A stretch of 64,000 bases of DNA from Gibbula magus (taxonomy: Eukaryota; Mollusca; Gastropoda; Trochida; Trochidae), in assembly GCA_936450465.1 (NCBI GenBank), contig OW388296.1, positions 31,473,638-31,537,637 of the forward strand, read 5' to 3'. Below the pieces are notes generated by a model that saw nothing but the letters and a program-made list of their open reading frames with translations, had not been told where the DNA came from and did not search any database. Of the stretch, positions 58,990 through 64,000 are shown one piece after another (the first letter of the stretch is position 1; each line of letters opens with the position of its first letter). Made by a program: the position numbers and the translations under genes.

Positions 58990-60445
58990 TAAAATACAAA
59001 TGGAAGGATGTGTCCCCACGGATATCAAAGGTTTTATAACAACAGCATGGAACAGTGTTCGTCATTAGGTCAAAAACTGAAGGAGGCGTTCATAAAATAT
59101 CATTTCTCAGAGGTTTTACAAACAATTGTTGGTGGACATTTCGTTTTTATTCATTTGGTAAATTTGTTTAACATTTACGAGATTTTAGGATGACACATTA
59201 CGTCGGTCGGCTTCCATTTTGGTTATTTACGATTGTTTAATTATTAAATATGATATTATTGAAGATGTGATATGCTTTGAGTGATTTATTTAGGTATTTA
59301 AAAAAATTCGTAATCGATTTTTAACAAGTTTAACCCACAATGGCATATCATATTATGTTTTGGGTGTGAAAAAATCGTATATAATAATAGCAAGTTTAGT
59401 TTTTAATACTGTCATAGCAAACCTGCAAGAAAAGGATAAACTCTAAATCGATTGTAATATACATTTGAAACGCGGGTTCATAATTATATCCAAAATAAAA
59501 TCTATTGATTTAAAAAAAAGATTAAGGAAAACAAAAGTGAACATTTTGATTCCCAATATTTATCTAGCAAACATTGACTCGAACCCTTTCAACGTAAAAT
59601 CATTGCATTGGATGTAATCCGCCGAGAGGTGTCGCTGCAAGCAGGAAGTTATCAAGGTAGGTTCAGGGTGTTATACTCGGAGTCAATATTTGACTACAAG
59701 AAGTATACAGGAGTTCGTTGATTACTTATACATACATAAACTATTAACAGGTAGCCCAGGATATTGTTGCCTCAAGTTAGTTCATCACATTTTACTTATA
59801 CCGTTGTATTTAGCAAAGTGATTATTCCTACTTTCTCTTTAGGTAAGTATACAGCAACGTGTTCACAACATATAACAACACAACTATTTGATGTTTCATG
59901 AAACAAATACACACTGACAATCAGTAGTACACACAACGTAATCGCTAAGTAGACGATTCAATGGAGGAAACGTTATGTATTTGTCACATTCGGTATATCT
60001 ATTTTCTCAGGAGAAGAAATTTCTTGAAACCCGAGCTGATATCAACAAAGGGAGATAACCCGTACTGTATCTTTCACAGGGCTGTACGTCCTTATCAGAA
60101 ATAATAGCAAAACAGGGGGATCGATGACAAAAAAGCTACTTGTTTTATGTTTTATGAAGATTGTAAACGAAAAGCTAGAAACATAAGCTTGATTCACACA
60201 GCAAACATGTGGTTTTGTTATATCCAGTGATAATGCGATCAATTTCTACTAAGAATAAGTTTGTTTATAGAATAAACGAACACAAACTTTGAATAATTTG
60301 AATATGCTTTAAAAAGTTGTATGTTAACCTTAGACAAGTATTGTCTATCAAACGATCGAGTGGCATAAACATAATTTATTGCAAGTTATCTGTGTAAAAA
60401 TAAGTATATAAGAATGTATATTTACAATAAACACTTTACAACGAA
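58990..60445. repeat. Diverged tandem duplication, copy 1
   Basis: Blocks recur about 2.61 kb downstream in the same order: 'gtccccacgga' (59011 and 61624), 'tgtcgctgcaagcaggaagt' (59631 and 62241), 'gttgcctcaagttagttcat' and 'caacaaagggagataacc' (60041 and 62670). Frames differ between the copies by indels, so no shared protein is supported. One 61-residue frame at 59008 is broken in copy 2. Confidence 0.8.
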
Positions 60446-61604
60446 TATCGGTCTCGAGTGTATTTTTCTCAAATATCATAGTCATATTTCACCTCTGTCA
60501 AATATATAACATATGTAACATCGCTCACATGTATGGATCATTGGTTAGGCCTATCGCGGGGAGAGCCGCATTTATGGGATCACTTAATAACCCATATGAC
60601 CGGTAGAGTTTTTTAAACATAATTTTTAAAATGCGCTAAATATATCGTGAGTTAAACTTCTCATTGCGTTAGTACATCCACACGTTGATAGTGTGTTATG
60701 TTATTCAATATCACAAATTTATCAAGAAACATCACTTGTCAACTTTTAAAATGTGATGTAAACATGACTTTTTTTAAGCAAAAAACATCGATAAAAGAGA
60801 ATTGAATTGCATTAAAAAACTGGCTCATTCTGTATTTTGTCATGGCTGTGACGTTATTACCATGGATCCCCTCAAACTAAATTTAGATTCTATACAATCA
60901 CAAATTTCAAAGTTGTTAATTAAGAAGTTCGTATGTAGCATACAACACAAACGCAACACAACAGATCAACTTAATACAAGGCAAGTAACTCTTGTATCCT
61001 TAACTGCACATGTTAATCAGGTTGGGTTTTAAATCAAAACAGACACGATCATTACAGGTTAAAATCGTGGGTCTTTTTTAAATCACTGAATACAGTTACA
61101 TGTCTGTTATATAATTATTATCACCGCTCTGAACAACACACGTATCATATGACCTCTGTCTCCCAAAACTACTTAAATAAGTCTCTCCGTAGATTAACAT
61201 GGTTTACCGCATTCCGTTAGTTAACACTGCACGATGAACAGACATATGAAACAATTATGAAATGGTTATTAATAAAAATGAAATTGCAATTTCACAGGTA
61301 ACGCAGTATTTATGTCAAAATCTAGATTTTGTTCTTAAACCATTTTGAAAATCGGGATCAATTCCCTTCAATCTTTTATAAATTAATGATGCTATTTCTA
61401 AAATAGGGAATAAAATTAACCTGAGCCATTCATTGTACAGCAACAGTGGGCACGGATCAGATAACTTGATGACTGAAGGATTGTTTTTCTACCTTAAACT
61501 GAGACAAGAATTGTAAAACTTATGAGCAATTGATGCTGTTACATATAAGAGAACAACTAGACCTACAGACTGCAACTGTTTGTTTTCATCAATCATTTTA
61601 ATCA
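60446..61604. other. Spacer between duplicated blocks, nothing recognised
   Basis: AT-rich. A 76-codon frame at 60802-61032 has no recognisable domain. Confidence 0.35.
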
Positions 61605-63180
61605 ATACAAACGAAGGGATGAGTCCCCACGGACATAAAAGTTTTCATAACAACATGGAACAGTGCGAGTCATAAGTCGTAAACTGAGAGAGGCGTTCGT
61701 AAAATATTATTTCTCAGTGGTTTCTCAAAGCGTCTCGGGGATATTTTCAATGCTTTTATTTCATAAGGTTAACAAATACAACTTTTTCATGATTTTAGGA
61801 TAGCATACAACGTATGCCGGGTTAAGTGTTTATTATTTAAGAATGTTGTATGTTATTTATTAGTGAACTAATTCAAAATTTGTATTCATTTATTTTTTTT
61901 GTATTATAATTAAGTTATTTAAGATGTGACATGATCACTTGTCCTTGATTACAAACAAATTAGATAGATTATTACTTTGTTGACAATAAACCTATATATG
62001 AATAAATAAACACAATCATTTCTAACATAGTTTAGTATGAACTGCCTTCATAGCTAAGCTGCCTAAAACGATAAAATCTAAATAGATAAGACACACATGT
62101 TAATCAAAATATCCGAAAATATGTTTAAAAATAAATAAAAAAATAAAAAGGTTTAAAAAATATGAACAGCTTGTACAAATATATTTATCTAGTAAACGTT
62201 GTTTCGAACCCCTGTTGCACTGGTTGTAATCCGCCGATAGGTGTCGCTGCAAGCAGGAAGTTATCAAGGTAGGTTAGGGTGTTATACTCGGAGTCAGTAT
62301 TTGACTAAAATAAATATAGAGGAATTCATTGATAACTTATACATACATAAACTATTAGCAGGTAGTCTGGGATATTGTTGCCTCAAGTTAGTTCATCAAA
62401 TTTTACTGATACCGTTGTATTTAGCAAATTGATTATTCCTACTTTCTCTTTAGGTAAGGATACGGCATATAAACACGCCAACCTTTAAAATGCTTGAGAA
62501 GTTCGATTTGATATTTTATGAAATAAATGTTCACTGAAGGTCTGTAACAGACACCAAGTAATCGCTAATAGACGATTTAGTGTAGGGAACGTTATGTGTT
62601 TGGTACTTCTATTTTCTCTTTAGATTGACGGAAACGTGTTGAAACATGTAGCTAATATTAGCACTGTAAACAACAAAGGGAGATAACCTGTACTTTAACC
62701 TTTTATTATTAGCAAAACCGGGGGCTCGATTATAAAAGTGTTTCTTGCATTAAAACTATGTTTTATGTAATTCCTAAAAGGCATTTAGAAGTTGGTGAAT
62801 AATAAAAAGAATAAGAAGTTGCTATCCATATATTTGTCTTATATATTTGATGCAAACACACACAAAATGAAATGCCTTAAAACAAACTTGTTTCACAAAG
62901 CAAAAGTGTGGTCTTATTATTCCATGTGATAATCTAGAAAATCCATAGAATAGTTTCTTCCTATAATAATTGTCACTAAAGAAAACATTTCAATTACTGA
63001 ATCAAATTTAATGTGTTTTTGAATTAAATTATACTTTTTATAATATATTTTATAAAGATAAAACTTTTATTTGAGTGTCGAAAACATAATTTATTGCAAC
63101 GAATATCTGCGAAATTAAGCACAAAGGAATATTAACATTAACAATAGTTACTCTTGATGTAAATGATTAACAAATACACG
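61605..63180. repeat. Diverged tandem duplication, copy 2
   Basis: Partner of 58990-60445. The best conserved part, 62230-62460 against 59620-59850, differs at scattered sites including frame-changing ones. It ends with 'ctactttctctttaggtaag' in both copies. Confidence 0.8.
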
Positions 63181-63549
63181 TATTGGATAAAAACTGCTTT
63201 ATATACAATTTTGAACGCATTATTTAAAAGTGTGTGACTTTGACTTTGATATTAAGTTATTCCTGGATATACAACTAAATAAATATCAGTCTTGAAACCG
63301 GAAATCGTTATTCTCAAGCTTTCTATGAAAAGGTAAAATGAATGTCCTGGTATGTCCTTTACACAAATCTGGAAATATTTGAGGAAAATCTTAAATGTAG
63401 GAAAATATTAAGGCATAAGTTACCTGTCTTTGTTAATTTTTTTGGAGGAATTGCAAAGTGGACGGATGTACTACCTTTGCTTTCTAGGTTTTAGTATTAG
63501 TTGAGTCTTGTTTCATCGATAATGTTTTCTTCAACCTTATTCTAAGTGT
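63181..63549. other. Non-coding, nothing recognised
   Basis: AT-rich spacer with no coding or repeat signal. Confidence 0.35.
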
Positions 63550-63551
63550 AT

Positions 63552-63730
63552 GTTCTACAGTATTCTCTTCCCGCAGAGGTTACTCCCTTCAGATTTCCGA
63601 TCATATATAACCTCTGATCTATATTGCTGGAATGTTGCTGGAGTCCTCGATTTGAAGCCATGTAGAACAGAGGCTGGGATCGGAAATCTGAAGGAAGTAA
63701 CCTCTGTGGGAAGAGAATGGTTCTACAGTA
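63552..63730. repeat. Inverted repeat with ~41-bp arms
   Basis: 'attctcttcccgcagaggtt' to 'cagatttccgatc' at the left pairs with 'gatcggaaatctgaagg' to 'ggaagagaat' at the right, around a loop of about 75 bp. It is probably a small foldback element. Two short frames across it on opposite strands are shadows. Confidence 0.7.
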
Positions 63731-64000
63731 GAATGTATTTTTACGAAATTTAAGTAGATTCAATACAGTGTCAGTTTACGTACAGGCATGTAATTGTAAT
63801 CATTGTAAGATATATAAGAATTTTGTTAACATAAGATTATGGCTATGTTGATAAAAAGGTCGTACAATAGGCAGCTCATTCTAAAATGAATTACAAATTA
63901 ACACACCGCATACACTTTGGTTTGTTTAAAACAAATCTGTATCTGCTTCTAATTGTTCGCCTAAAGGCATATATGGATGTTGGGCTTCATTAATGATGTA

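Noticed and set aside
62241..62432. 63-residue frame in the diverged tandem duplication
   Set aside because: The copy at 59631 has indels that change the frame, and the substitutions do not favour silent sites.

Overview
The window looks like nuclear DNA from a marine invertebrate, most likely a mollusc. The sequence is AT-rich, genes are split by introns, and non-LTR retrotransposon remains, SINE-like pieces and many MITEs are scattered through it. Several short repeats resemble ones I associate with mollusc genomes: an 'aacgccgc' SINE-like piece at 47387, an 'aacgaagttggggg' piece near 30490, and an 'aaagggagataac' motif near 60050 and 62675. No sequence search was run, so the taxon is an inference.

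One host gene can be supported. Three exons at 6411-6735, 49121-49246 and 50808-51058 join in phase 1 with consensus splice sites. They give a 233-residue secreted protein with a signal peptide, a PAN/apple-like domain, a six-cysteine EGF/EB-like module and a second PAN/apple-like domain. About 42 kb of transposable elements sits inside its first intron.

That intron carries the most striking structure: a family of foldback elements with very long inverted termini. Each terminus starts TATGATGGCC, continues into a minisatellite built from 8-bp half-units (16-bp and 21-bp arrays), and then into a single-copy inner domain. Element A spans 7431-26029. Element X spans 26190-48783. Element Y (36057-48249) lies inside X in the opposite orientation, flanked by GAAAC repeats. 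Because X and Y are inverted relatives, 26190-48249 is a giant imperfect palindrome with arms of roughly 10 kb around a 2.2-kb array. None of these elements has a recognisable transposase. Their layout recalls Drosophila FB and sea-urchin TU foldback elements.

Inside the right array of A, a second large element, C (12515-25641, ACGT-rich, CCCAGCTAACA termini, TA target duplication), interrupts a 21-bp unit. Part of A plus the left part of C was then duplicated in tandem (11598-17481 and 17487-23370, period 5889 bp, no difference noticed). One breakpoint lies 1 bp beyond the target duplication of a small palindromic element, which is itself nested in a hAT-like MITE. The order of events can therefore be read: A, then C into A, a hAT MITE, a hairpin element into the MITE, and finally the tandem duplication.

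Outside the intron, the left flank (1-6400) has a LINE 3' tail, a reverse-strand LINE 5' fragment with a 2A-like motif and endonuclease domain, a 44-bp minisatellite, a TA-flanked element and a TTAA-flanked MITE. The right flank (51059-64000) has a second TTAA-flanked MITE of the same family, a 5'-truncated LINE with decayed endonuclease and reverse transcriptase, low-complexity DNA, small foldbacks, a tRNA-derived piece and a diverged 2.6-kb tandem duplication. Long apparent reading frames in the minisatellites are artefacts of stop-free repeats.
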